From contig NZ_QRZF01000001.1 in the NCBI RefSeq assembly GCF_003464595.1, positions 62,001-126,000 on the forward strand: DNA of 64,000 bases, in the 5' to 3' direction. The stretch comes from Bacteroides intestinalis (lineage in GTDB: Bacteria > Bacteroidota > Bacteroidia > Bacteroidales > Bacteroidaceae). The position numbers were made by a program, and so were the translations under genes. Shown one piece after another: positions 1-8,442 of this stretch (position 1 is the first letter of the stretch; each line of letters starts with the position of its first letter). The notes below the pieces were generated by a model. That model saw only the letters and a program-made list of their open reading frames with translations. It was not told the origin of the DNA and made no database searches.

Positions 1-1388
1 TCCCACGGATAGTTTGTGGTCTGTTCCAATTTTATATTGTTAGTTTCCGTATTCAATTCGGCTTTGCTCTGGATATAGAGATTGACATAAATATCATTGC
101 CCTGAGTAGCATACATATAGAAAGGTACGGAAGCCATGAAACGCGTTACATTACCCGGACAGCAAGCGCAACCAAACCAGTGCTGGCGTTCATGTTGCCC
201 CATAGACTCAAGCGGATTATCATAGAAAAATTTATCGCCACTGAGTGAAACACCCGAAATAACTCCATTGTAAAGAGCACGCTCCAGTACATCGGCATAC
301 TTGGCATTGCCCGTAGCCAGGAACATGCGGTGATTCCAATATACATTGGCAATGGCAGCACAAGTCTCACAGTATGCGGTATGGTTATTCAATTCATAGT
401 TAGGACCAAATCCTTCACCTTGCGGACGTGAACCGATACCACCGGTGATAAAGAGCTTTTTACTTGCCATATTTTCCCAGATACGACTTAAAGCATTGAA
501 ATAAGCGGTATCCTGAGTTAATGAAGCTACATCGGCAACACCGGAATAAAGATATCCTGCACGTACCGCATGACCTACTATTTCATCTTGTTGCAGAATA
601 GGTTTGTGATCCTGGCTGTATTCGCTAAGACGATGTCCGTCTGTTCCTCGACCGGTTTCCTCTACAAAGTATTTAGCCATCTTCAAATACTTTTCATCAC
701 CTGTCACCTTATATAATTTAGCAAGGGCCATTTCAGCGATAGGATGACCGGAAGGAACATGCTTTTGTCCTTCATTCGGACCAAAGACCTGACATACTAA
801 GTCGGCATTCTTGATAGCTACATCAAGGAGATTACGCTTCCCTGTTGCACGATAATGAGCAACGGCAGCTTCATACAAATGACCGCTATTATAAAGTTCA
901 TGACTATTAATCTTTTCCCAACGGCTCTTTCCCCACCAACCGGAAAGGCGATAGCATTTATTAGTAACGCAAGTGGTAAGATAGCCATCCGGTTCCTGAG
1001 CAGCAGCAATCAAGGTAATAACGCTATCCAGATAAGCATCCAGCGCTTTATCATACTTCACAGCCAGCGAATAAGAGGCTCCTTCTATAATCTTATAAGG
1101 ATCGGTATCATCAAAAGAAAAGTCACCGCGATGTTCTCCCTTCATCAGACCACCGGCTATGGCAAAGTTATCGAAGCGCCCGTTCTTCTCACATTCTTTA
1201 AATGCGGAAGGAATAGAAACAGTACGGTTCGTTTCAATGCGTGGAGTCCAGAAGTTATCATTCAGGTGAACTTGCGTAAAAGGAACTTCTTTGATCGGTG
1301 CATCAGGCTTAACGTAGGAATTGCTGCAAGCACTCATCCCCAGAAGGGCAATGCTACCGAAAAGGAATTGAATTCGTTTCTTCATCAT
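1..1388 (-). CDS. GH127 beta-L-arabinofuranosidase-like lipoprotein, 3' end outside window
   Basis: The reading frame is open from an ATG-ATG start at 1386-1388 down to base 1, so the C-terminus is missing; about 462 residues are visible. The N-terminus is a lipoprotein signal (LLGMSACSN), which suggests an envelope-anchored exo-enzyme. The family signatures of GH127 (formerly DUF1680) are present: AYCETCAAI near 345-380, carrying the Glu and first Cys, and WFGCACCPGN near 130-185, carrying the Cys pair. These Glu/Cys residues form the zinc-associated active site of characterised GH127 enzymes, which remove beta-L-arabinofuranose from hydroxyproline-linked arabinans. It is a paralogue of the GH127 at 8443 but differs in being lipidated. 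Its upstream region shares sequence boxes with the GH97 operon, so the two units are probably co-regulated. Exact substrate is inferred. Confidence 0.9.
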   Translation of the reverse strand, partial: MMKKRIQFLFGSIALLGMSACSNSYVKPDAPIKEVPFTQVHLNDNFWTPRIETNRTVSIPSAFKECEKNGRFDNFAIAGGLMKGEHRGDFSFDDTDPYKIIEGASYSLAVKYDKALDAYLDSVITLIAAAQEPDGYLTTCVTNKCYRLSGWWGKSRWEKINSHELYNSGHLYEAAVAHYRATGKRNLLDVAIKNADLVCQVFGPNEGQKHVPSGHPIAEMALAKLYKVTGDEKYLKMAKYFVEETGRGTDGHRLSEYSQDHKPILQQDEIVGHAVRAGYLYSGVADVASLTQDTAYFNALSRIWENMASKKLFITGGIGSRPQGEGFGPNYELNNHTAYCETCAAIANVYWNHRMFLATGNAKYADVLERALYNGVISGVSLSGDKFFYDNPLESMGQHERQHWFGCACCPGNVTRFMASVPFYMYATQGNDIYVNLYIQSKAELNTETNNIKLEQTTNYPW

Positions 1389-1454
1389 ACTATATATGTG
1401 CTTTTAAATCATTAGCATTAGTGTACGGCAAAGGAAAGGGATTTCCTGCTAACA

Positions 1455-1552
1455 GGATGAAAAAATAATCTATAAGGATAAAAGAATAGTCGAAGTATGA
1501 GGCTCCAAAAAGGGATTTAGACAATCATTTCATAGATTGGACTATTTTTTCA
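1455..1552. promoter_or_regulatory. Putative operator boxes upstream of the first GH127
   Basis: GGATGAAAAAATAATC lies at 1455-1470, followed by AAAAGAATAGTC about ten bases later, and the opposite orientation TTGGACTATTTTTTCAT starts at 1537. The same arrangement is found at 3056-3142 before the GH97 gene. The repeated core is roughly AAAARAATARTCCA. The rest of the 297-bp gap between the GH127 and Fic genes shows nothing else I can support. The binding protein is not in the window; a hybrid two-component regulator would be usual for such loci (inference). Confidence 0.45.
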
Positions 1553-1685
1553 TGCCTGTAGATATTATACTCAGTAAGCTCATAAACAGCAAGTAAAGAC
1601 ATACTCCCAATTCATATAAAGTTGCATGGCAAAACAAAGGATATGAAGAATTATTTGTACTTTTACCGCAAAACATACTGAGATT

Positions 1686-2789
1686 ATGAGAGCAACTTAT
1701 ATCTGGCAACAAAACAAGTGGCCTGACTTCACTTGGAATGACTCTAAATTATCCTATAAATTAGGTAGAGTCCGAAGCTTACAAGGTAAACTTGTAGGAA
1801 AAATGAGTGTGCTCGGTTTTGACCTGAAGAATAGTGCTATGCTCGATGCACTAACGGCAGACATTACAAAATCATCTGAAATAGAAGGTGAGATATTAAA
1901 TATAGATCAAGTACGCTCTTCCGTGGCCCGCCATTTAGGAATAGAAATAGAAGGAATCCCCGAAGCGGATCGTTATATAGATGGAGTGGTGCAAGTGATG
2001 ATAGATGCTACTCAGAATTATATGCAACCCTTAACAGACGAGCGTCTCTTCAACTGGCATGCAGCTTTATTTCCTACGGGACGAAGTGGTGCATATAAAA
2101 TAACGGTTGCCAATTGGCGGCAAGGTTCAGAACCTATGCAGGTCATATCGGGTGCTATGGGAAAAGAAACAATTCATTATCAAGCACCTGATTCAAGTGA
2201 AATCCCCTATCAAATGGGGCTATTTTTGGATTGGGTAAATGATAATCAGGAGATAGATCCGGTGCTAAAAGCCGCCATAGCTCACTTCTGGTTTGTAACT
2301 ATTCATCCGTTTGACGATGGTAATGGGCGTATTTCCCGAACAATAACTGATCTGTTCTTGGCTCGTGCGGATGAAATGCCGCATCGCTTTTATAGCATGT
2401 CTGCTGAAATACGTAAACAGCGGAAAAGTTACTATGATATATTAGAGAAGAGCCAAAAGAGTGGTCTGGATATCACGGATTGGCTTGAATGGTTTTTGGA
2501 CTGTTTAAAAGCCGCATTGATTCATACAGAAAAAATGGTCAGTACTGTTTTGCAGAAAGCTGCCTTCTGGGACAAGCACCGGTTGGTCTCGATGAATGAG
2601 CGACAGATAAAAATGGTGAATTTACTATGGGATGGCTTTAATGGGAAAGTAACCTCCTCAAAGTGGGGAAAGATCACAAAATGTTCTGCAGATACAGCCT
2701 TACGTGATATACAAGATTTGATAGCAAAAAATGTACTGCGGAAAACAAACGAAGGAGGACGTAGCACCAATTACGAATTAAATCTGTAA
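1686..2789 (+). CDS. Fic family protein (class II, DUF4172-like N-terminus)
   Basis: 367 residues. The N-terminal part (YIWQQNKWPDFTW) resembles the DUF4172 module often found before Fic domains. The Fic core motif HPFDDGNGR is complete at residues 207-215, with the catalytic His207, so AMP transfer (or related NMP/phosphocholine chemistry) to a protein hydroxyl is possible. An inhibitory helix motif of the S/TxxxE(G/N) type is seen at Ser63-Gly68 (SSEIEG), which places it among proteins with an N-terminal built-in inhibitor (class II). The last ~75 residues look like a winged-helix domain, common in this group. No antitoxin gene is adjacent. It ends in a strong hairpin terminator and looks transcriptionally independent of the glycan genes. 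The target is unknown. Confidence 0.85.
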   Translation: MRATYIWQQNKWPDFTWNDSKLSYKLGRVRSLQGKLVGKMSVLGFDLKNSAMLDALTADITKSSEIEGEILNIDQVRSSVARHLGIEIEGIPEADRYIDGVVQVMIDATQNYMQPLTDERLFNWHAALFPTGRSGAYKITVANWRQGSEPMQVISGAMGKETIHYQAPDSSEIPYQMGLFLDWVNDNQEIDPVLKAAIAHFWFVTIHPFDDGNGRISRTITDLFLARADEMPHRFYSMSAEIRKQRKSYYDILEKSQKSGLDITDWLEWFLDCLKAALIHTEKMVSTVLQKAAFWDKHRLVSMNERQIKMVNLLWDGFNGKVTSSKWGKITKCSADTALRDIQDLIAKNVLRKTNEGGRSTNYELNL

Positions 2790-2825
2790 TATTTCACAGG
2801 AAGCGCTTCTTATATTCATCGCATA

Positions 2826-2860
2826 TAATGCGGAGATTACTAATCCTAATCTCCGCATTA
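2826..2860 (+). terminator. Hairpin terminator after the Fic gene
   Basis: A perfect 14-bp inverted repeat (arms 2826-2839 and 2847-2860, 7-nt loop, core ATGCGGAGATTA) begins 37 bp after the stop codon. The downstream sequence is only moderately T-rich, so strength is uncertain. Confidence 0.7.
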
Positions 2861-2922
2861 TTGCATCAGATAAATCCTGATCATTCAAAAACGGCACCCA
2901 ACCAGACAGATATCCGGAATAC

Positions 2923-2998
2923 ACCTACTCCCTATCTTCTCCTTACTTACTCCCTACCTTCTCCCTACCTACTCCTTCCTATATACAAGGAGAAGGTA
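2923..2998. repeat. CT-rich degenerate repeat with inverted repeat
   Basis: Imperfect repeats of the type TACTCCCTACCTTCTCC run through 2923-2980, and TACCTTCTCC (2955-2964) is matched by its inverse GGAGAAGGTA (2989-2998). It lies in the 434-bp gap between the Fic terminator and the GH97 promoter. Function is unknown. Confidence 0.45.
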
Positions 2999-3055
2999 CA
3001 AAGAAGCTACGCCCTAAATACGAGATAAACATAGACCAGATAAGTCCACTCAAAT

Positions 3056-3142
3056 GGATGAAAAAATAATCCAATCGAATACAAGAATACTACAAACGGC
3101 CATTGAGAAGGCCATAGAAAGGCATCTTTTGGACTATTCTTT
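3056..3142. promoter_or_regulatory. Putative operator boxes upstream of the GH97 operon
   Basis: GGATGAAAAAATAATC at 3056-3071 is identical over 16 bases to 1455-1470, and TTGGACTATTCTTTTAT from 3129 matches the second box at 1537. Spacing between boxes is 73 bp here and 82 bp at the other site. The shared pair suggests a common regulator for both GH127 units. Confidence 0.45.
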
Positions 3143-3186
3143 TATTACATTATATTATTCAGTCCTTCCGTTCGCTCTTTTTTCTT

Positions 3187-3194
3187 TTACTTTG
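3187..3194 (+). promoter_or_regulatory. Possible -7 box for the GH97 operon
   Basis: TTACTTTG (followed by C) is one mismatch from the Bacteroides TAnnTTTG consensus and lies 29 bp before the GH97 start codon. No clear -33 element is visible. Confidence 0.35.
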
Positions 3195-3223
3195 CAGACA
3201 GACAAATAAGAATTAACCGAATC

Positions 3224-5950
3224 ATGAAAAACAACCTCTCTTTCAAATTAGTCGTTATTTCCTTATTTCTGTATTGCGGAAATTATTCACTCGAGGCAGC
3301 ATCAGGAAAGAAATACGCACTGGCATCTCCCGACGGAAAACTGAAAGTAGAAATCAGTACCGGAGACAAATTATCTTATCAGGTAATGCACGAAAAGGAT
3401 ACAATTCTCTCTCTTTCTAACATAGGCTTGGTTCTGGCTGACGGAACCGAAATAGGAAACAATTCTCAGGTAACAGGTATAAAAAGGAAAAAGATCAGGG
3501 ATAATGTAGAATCCCCTTTCTACCGCTTCAAGGAGTTCGTTGCTGCATGCAATGAACTCGACTTGAAGTTGAAAGGTGGTTTTGGAGTTACTTTCCGCGC
3601 TTATGATGATGGAGTAGCCTACCGTTTCTATACCACACGTACAGCAGGTGTTACAGTCAAAGATGAAATAGCTGAATTCAACTTCAATCAAGATTATACA
3701 GCTTATCTTCCTTATACGACGAATGACAAAAAGCCGATGGCAATGGCTTTTCAAAATATATACGATGTTACCCCACTATCAAAGGCACAGCCGAAAGTAG
3801 CTTTCCTACCCGTTACAGTGGACTGCGGTAAAACCAAATTAACTCTACTGGAATCTGATCTTGAAGCATATCCGGGAATGTTTGTAGAATCTCAGAAAGA
3901 TGGATATGGGCTAAAAGGTGTTTTTGCTTCCTACCCTACCCAAACAAATTTCAATCCTTGGCGTATGCAGGAGTATGTAACAGAAACCAGTGATTTCATA
4001 GCACGCAGTAGTGGGGCACGTACTTATCCCTGGCGCGTACTGGCTATTACAGAAAAGGATACGGATATGCCTGTCAATAATCTGGTGTATGCGCTGGCAT
4101 CTCCCAATCGCATAGGTGACACATCATGGATAAAGACCGGAAAAGTAGCCTGGGATTGGTGGAATGACTGGAATCTGAAAGGTGTCCCCTTTAAGGCAGG
4201 TATCAATATGGATACCTATAAATATTATATAGACTTCGCCAGCAGGAATGATATAGAGTTTATAGTGCTCGACGAGGGTTGGTATAACCCGAAAAGCGGT
4301 GATATGCTGACTGTTATTCCGGAACTGGATCTTCCGGAACTGATTGCCTACGGAAAACAGAAAGGAGTTGATATCATTCTTTGGACAGTATTCAATGTAC
4401 TCGACAAACAACTGGAAGCCGCCTGCAAGAAGTACTCCGAAATGGGTATCAAAGGCTTCAAAGTAGACTTTCTGGATCGTGACGATCAGACTGCTGTTGA
4501 AATGGTATATCGTATCGCTGATGCTACGGCAAAACATAAGTTGACACTCGACCTTCATGGCATTTACAAACCTACAGGTATCAATCGCACTTATCCGAAT
4601 ATCATCAACTTTGAGAGTCTGTTCGGTATGGAAGAGGTAAAGTGGACGGATATTAAGAATAACATGCCTCTCTACGATGTGACCTTCCCTTATATCCGTA
4701 TGATGGCAGGGCCGGTAGATTATACTCCGGGTGCCATGCGCAATGCAACGAAAGCCGACTGGCGTGCCGTCTATTACTCACCGATGAGTATGGGAACCCG
4801 TTGTCATCAGTTGGCCGCTTATATTGTACACGATTCTCCACTCACCATGCTGTGCGATGCTCCGACGAATTATCTGAATGAACAGGAATGTGTGGACTTC
4901 ATCACTTCAATTCCTGTGGAGACGGATTCTACCTTTATCGCCGCAGGTAAAATGGGAGAATATATCGTTAGTGTACGAAAGAAAGATATCAACTGGTACA
5001 TTGGCGGGATGACAAACTGGGATGAACGTGATGTAGAACTTGCCTTTTCGTTCCTGCCTTCCAATGTCCGCTATACAGCCACACTCTTTGCTGATGGTAT
5101 TAATGCGAACAAGCAAGCGGAAGATTATCGTACAGAGAAACTGATTATAGATAAAAACAGCCGGATAAAGCTACATTTAGCCTCGGGCGGGGGATTCGCG
5201 ATGAAGCTTGAGTTATATCCGGTGCGAGGTGAAATAACGTCCATACCCGAGGGAAAGAATATTCCTTCTTTTTATAAGAAATACATTGAAACTGAGGGAT
5301 TATATGTCACTTCTTCCGAAAGGGTTAGTGATGAAGCGTTGTTGAAAGCATGTGATATCATCAGTCTGATGCTATCAAAACGTCCGGATGTAAAAGCGCA
5401 TATGGTGAAAAAAGGTTGCCATGTGATGGTTATCGGTAAAGACGAAGAAACTTGTGATTTACCGGAGTTTGCACATATCTGCAATTCGCCGGACAGCATT
5501 GCATACTGGAACTGGCGTGCCCGTGGTTTCGGTGGGGCACCGGAAGACGAGTTCTCCGCCAGTTGCGGGGAAGAGAATCTATTGGCCTTGCCACAAGATA
5601 AATATACGGGCGAGAATATTCTGATTCATGAATTTGCCCATCTGATACATATGGTAGGAATTGCAGGTGTGGAACCGGATTTCAATGACCGACTGGAAGC
5701 ATTGTGGAAAAGCGCTGGAGAAAAAGGACTATGGGCCGGTACTTACGCATTAAGTAACAAAGAAGAGTATTTTGCTGAATGCGTACAGTCTTTCTTCAAC
5801 TGTAACCGTTACGCTGATCCTGCCAATGGTGTACACAACTCCATGAACCGTCGCGTAAAGCTGAAAGCCTACGATCCGGAAATATACAAGCTGTTGAAAG
5901 AATATTTTTATGAAATAGAGATACCGATTAATAATGAAATACATAAATGA
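3224..5950 (+). CDS. GH97 family glycosidase with C-terminal HEXXH zincin domain
   Basis: 908 residues with a signal peptide (cleavage probably after LEAA), so periplasmic or surface. Residues ~25-665 are a complete GH97 enzyme: N-terminal beta-sandwich, barrel, and C-terminal sheet. Asp415 in KVDFLDRDDQ and Glu470 in FGMEEVKW sit where retaining GH97 alpha-galactosidases have nucleophile and acid/base (from memory of the family), so a retaining alpha-galactosidase-type reaction is likely. About 240 extra residues follow. They carry HEFAH at 802-806 and a downstream NKEEYFAE (Glu847/848 or Glu852 as possible third ligand), the pattern of a gluzincin metallopeptidase-like fold. Typical GH97 proteins end without this. 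First gene of an operon with GH43, GH127 and an S9 peptidase. Whether the zincin part cleaves protein or only binds is unknown. Confidence 0.88.
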   Translation: MKNNLSFKLVVISLFLYCGNYSLEAASGKKYALASPDGKLKVEISTGDKLSYQVMHEKDTILSLSNIGLVLADGTEIGNNSQVTGIKRKKIRDNVESPFYRFKEFVAACNELDLKLKGGFGVTFRAYDDGVAYRFYTTRTAGVTVKDEIAEFNFNQDYTAYLPYTTNDKKPMAMAFQNIYDVTPLSKAQPKVAFLPVTVDCGKTKLTLLESDLEAYPGMFVESQKDGYGLKGVFASYPTQTNFNPWRMQEYVTETSDFIARSSGARTYPWRVLAITEKDTDMPVNNLVYALASPNRIGDTSWIKTGKVAWDWWNDWNLKGVPFKAGINMDTYKYYIDFASRNDIEFIVLDEGWYNPKSGDMLTVIPELDLPELIAYGKQKGVDIILWTVFNVLDKQLEAACKKYSEMGIKGFKVDFLDRDDQTAVEMVYRIADATAKHKLTLDLHGIYKPTGINRTYPNIINFESLFGMEEVKWTDIKNNMPLYDVTFPYIRMMAGPVDYTPGAMRNATKADWRAVYYSPMSMGTRCHQLAAYIVHDSPLTMLCDAPTNYLNEQECVDFITSIPVETDSTFIAAGKMGEYIVSVRKKDINWYIGGMTNWDERDVELAFSFLPSNVRYTATLFADGINANKQAEDYRTEKLIIDKNSRIKLHLASGGGFAMKLELYPVRGEITSIPEGKNIPSFYKKYIETEGLYVTSSERVSDEALLKACDIISLMLSKRPDVKAHMVKKGCHVMVIGKDEETCDLPEFAHICNSPDSIAYWNWRARGFGGAPEDEFSASCGEENLLALPQDKYTGENILIHEFAHLIHMVGIAGVEPDFNDRLEALWKSAGEKGLWAGTYALSNKEEYFAECVQSFFNCNRYADPANGVHNSMNRRVKLKAYDPEIYKLLKEYFYEIEIPINNEIHK

Positions 5951-5965
5951 CCAGCGTAGCGCTGG
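5951..5965 (+). repeat. Small hairpin directly after the GH97 stop
   Basis: CCAGCG-TAG-CGCTGG forms a 6-bp stem starting at the first base after the stop codon, in the 67-bp gap before the GH43 gene. It could tune downstream expression or mRNA stability, but there is no U-tract. Confidence 0.3.
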
Positions 5966-6017
5966 AGCAAGGTTTGCTGCGCGGTGCAAGTAATTTTTCT
6001 AACAATAAAGTAACAAA

Positions 6018-8420
6018 ATGAATAGAACCATCCTTTTAATCACTTCCTTTTTAATAGGGGTTGTCTCTGCCTTTGCACAGGCCGCTTTCAATGCTCCGGG
6101 TACGGGTAATCCCGTGATTCCCGGATATTTCGCCGACCCTACTATCAAAAGGTTTGGTGATACTTATTATATGTACGCCACTACCGATGGCAGTGGTGCA
6201 GGCTTTGGCCCCGCACAAGTATGGACCAGCAAGGACTTCGTAAACTGGACCTTGATGCCCATGAACTGGCCCGACAGTCACTGGATATGGGCACCCGATG
6301 TGATGCAGCACTCTGATGGGAAGTACTACTACTTCTACTGCCAGCCCTGTATCATCCATTGCGGAGTCAGTGAAACTCCCCGCGGTCCGTGGAAGAATAT
6401 CCTGGGCGATAGCGAAGCCGTCCTTATCCCCGACCGCTTCGTAACAAATGCCATCACTCTGGATGGACAAACATTTGTGGACGATGACGGCTCAGTCTAT
6501 ATGTACTGGGGAACCTGGGGCATTTACAAAGGTTTCGGTTGCGGTGCCGGAAAATTAGCTCCCGATTTGAAGAGTTTTACTGAAACCCGCCTCATCCCCA
6601 ATACCGAAGCCACCGATTTCTTCGAAGCACCTTTTGTAATCAAACGTAATGGAACCTACTACTTTATGTATTCCTCCGGTTCCTGCCACGACCACACATA
6701 CCGTGTGCAATACGCCACCTCAGACAAGCCTCTGGGTCCTTACACTTATGGCGGCTGCATCCTCGAAACCAATACTGACGGAACCATTCACGGTCCCGGA
6801 CATCACAGTATCCTCCAGGAAGGTAATGATTACTATATCGTTTATCACCGCCACGATAATCCACACTCCAACCGTGGCTTCCACCGCCAGCTTTGCATCG
6901 ACCGCATGACATTCAATGCAGACAGAACGATTCAAAAAATTACCCCTACCCATGAAGGCGTAGGTGCACTGGCTCCTTCCGTTGTTAAATCAACCAACCT
7001 CGCCTTTGGTAAAAGCGTGCGTGCCTCTTCCTCTTATGATGACAACTTCCGTCCCGAATATGCCGTAGATGATAACAACGGAACTTTATGGCGTCCGCGC
7101 GGGATGGGACAAGAATGGCTTGAAATAGACCTGGGACGCCCCCAGCAGATACAAACGATCTGGACACAATTTGAATATGGCACTCAGTTCTATCAATACC
7201 TGATTGAAACTTCAACAGACGGTAAACGCTGGACTATCTTTGCCGACAAACGGAACAATCATCTGGCAGGCAGCCCGATGGTAGATTTCGGCAAAGCAAA
7301 AGCCCGCTTTGTACGCCTCACCTATACCGGTGGACAGAAGAATGGCTTCGGTGGCGCTATCTGGAACATCAAGGTATTTTCCGGTATCGAAGATTCCGCC
7401 CCCCAACAGTGGCTCGGACTGACAGCCGCCGACTGGAATGGCCGCGAATGGCAGAACAATGAAGGAATGTTAGGAGATTCTTTTATCCTGAAAGCAGGAT
7501 CAGCCCGCACCGAGCGTATTGACGGACGCGACGCACTGGTTCTCGAACCGGGTACTACACTGGAATACCGTCATCCGTTACTTTCTCCCTCCAAGGAGCA
7601 TACAATTAGTGGGTTAGTTCATAGGTTAGGTAGATGGCAAAGCTACGAAGCGGAACCCGCCCTTTCATCCGGTGTGATTTCGCTTCAAAGCGGAGCCGAA
7701 CCCTTAGTCATCACTAATCTGCGCTACTATAACTGGAAACAGGCACCTGCCGAACAGGAATATGATACCACTACGGATATCGTCCGCTTACCGGCTGCCG
7801 AACAGCAAAAGCATGGCTTGGTAGTAAGTATCACCGCTGATGACTTCGCCGCAGGAGACACCGTACATTATCTTTCCAATCATGGAATAGAAGGATACTT
7901 CGAAGCCCACAAAGCCCCCTCCATCATCAAGGAAGTGGAAGGGAAGAAAAGTTTCAGCTTTGATGGGCAGCAGGTATTCCAGTCCAACTTCTCCCTGCCT
8001 GCAACCTTGCTGGACAATGCCCCCTATACATTGGAAACCTGGATACTGAATGATTCTATTGCCGAAAATGAATGTGTAGCCGACTTCACGACTTCGCATG
8101 ACGAATTGGAAAAGATTATGCTCGTCAGCGGTACGGAACCCCGATGCGGTGTCATCAACCACTACGGCTGGTACGAAGATGCCGGATACAAGGACATGAA
8201 AGAACTGGCCGGCAAATGGCAGCATATCTATATTTGTTTCGACGGCCGCATGGAACAAGTATATATCAATGGTAAATTAATTAGCGAAAAAGACATTCAA
8301 TTGCTAATAAAACCATCACAATACGTAACTTTGGGGCGGAATGCAGAACGCAACTGGCCGTTCACGGGCTACCTGCATTCACTGAAACTATGGGACGAAT
8401 ATATTCCAATCAAGAAATAA
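6018..8420 (+). CDS. GH43 family glycosidase with discoidin-like and LamG-like modules
   Basis: 800 residues with a signal peptide ending near VSAFAQ. Residues ~28-315 form a GH43 five-bladed propeller: the general-base Asp in GYFADPTI, the modulating Asp region in FVDDDGSVYMYWGT and the acid Glu in DFFEAPFVI are all present. A discoidin/CBM32-like domain follows (about 327-460, starting NLAFGKSVRASSSYDD), then a linker region and a C-terminal concanavalin/LamG-like fold (about 650-795, with YTLETWI and WQHIYICFDG). GH43 enzymes are mostly alpha-L-arabinofuranosidases, beta-xylosidases or exo-galactosidases; the subfamily cannot be assigned by eye. With GH127 next to it, removal of a terminal alpha-L-arabinofuranose that caps beta-linked arabinose is a sensible guess. 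Confidence 0.88.
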   Translation: MNRTILLITSFLIGVVSAFAQAAFNAPGTGNPVIPGYFADPTIKRFGDTYYMYATTDGSGAGFGPAQVWTSKDFVNWTLMPMNWPDSHWIWAPDVMQHSDGKYYYFYCQPCIIHCGVSETPRGPWKNILGDSEAVLIPDRFVTNAITLDGQTFVDDDGSVYMYWGTWGIYKGFGCGAGKLAPDLKSFTETRLIPNTEATDFFEAPFVIKRNGTYYFMYSSGSCHDHTYRVQYATSDKPLGPYTYGGCILETNTDGTIHGPGHHSILQEGNDYYIVYHRHDNPHSNRGFHRQLCIDRMTFNADRTIQKITPTHEGVGALAPSVVKSTNLAFGKSVRASSSYDDNFRPEYAVDDNNGTLWRPRGMGQEWLEIDLGRPQQIQTIWTQFEYGTQFYQYLIETSTDGKRWTIFADKRNNHLAGSPMVDFGKAKARFVRLTYTGGQKNGFGGAIWNIKVFSGIEDSAPQQWLGLTAADWNGREWQNNEGMLGDSFILKAGSARTERIDGRDALVLEPGTTLEYRHPLLSPSKEHTISGLVHRLGRWQSYEAEPALSSGVISLQSGAEPLVITNLRYYNWKQAPAEQEYDTTTDIVRLPAAEQQKHGLVVSITADDFAAGDTVHYLSNHGIEGYFEAHKAPSIIKEVEGKKSFSFDGQQVFQSNFSLPATLLDNAPYTLETWILNDSIAENECVADFTTSHDELEKIMLVSGTEPRCGVINHYGWYEDAGYKDMKELAGKWQHIYICFDGRMEQVYINGKLISEKDIQLLIKPSQYVTLGRNAERNWPFTGYLHSLKLWDEYIPIKK

Positions 8421-8442
8421 TACCATAAAACGAATAATAACC

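Noticed and set aside
855..1415. A 186-residue plus-strand frame
   Set aside because: It is antisense to the well-supported GH127 gene and has no recognisable domain.
2828..3028. A 66-residue open frame after the Fic gene
   Set aside because: It begins inside the perfect terminator hairpin and runs through the CT-rich repeat; composition is not protein-like.
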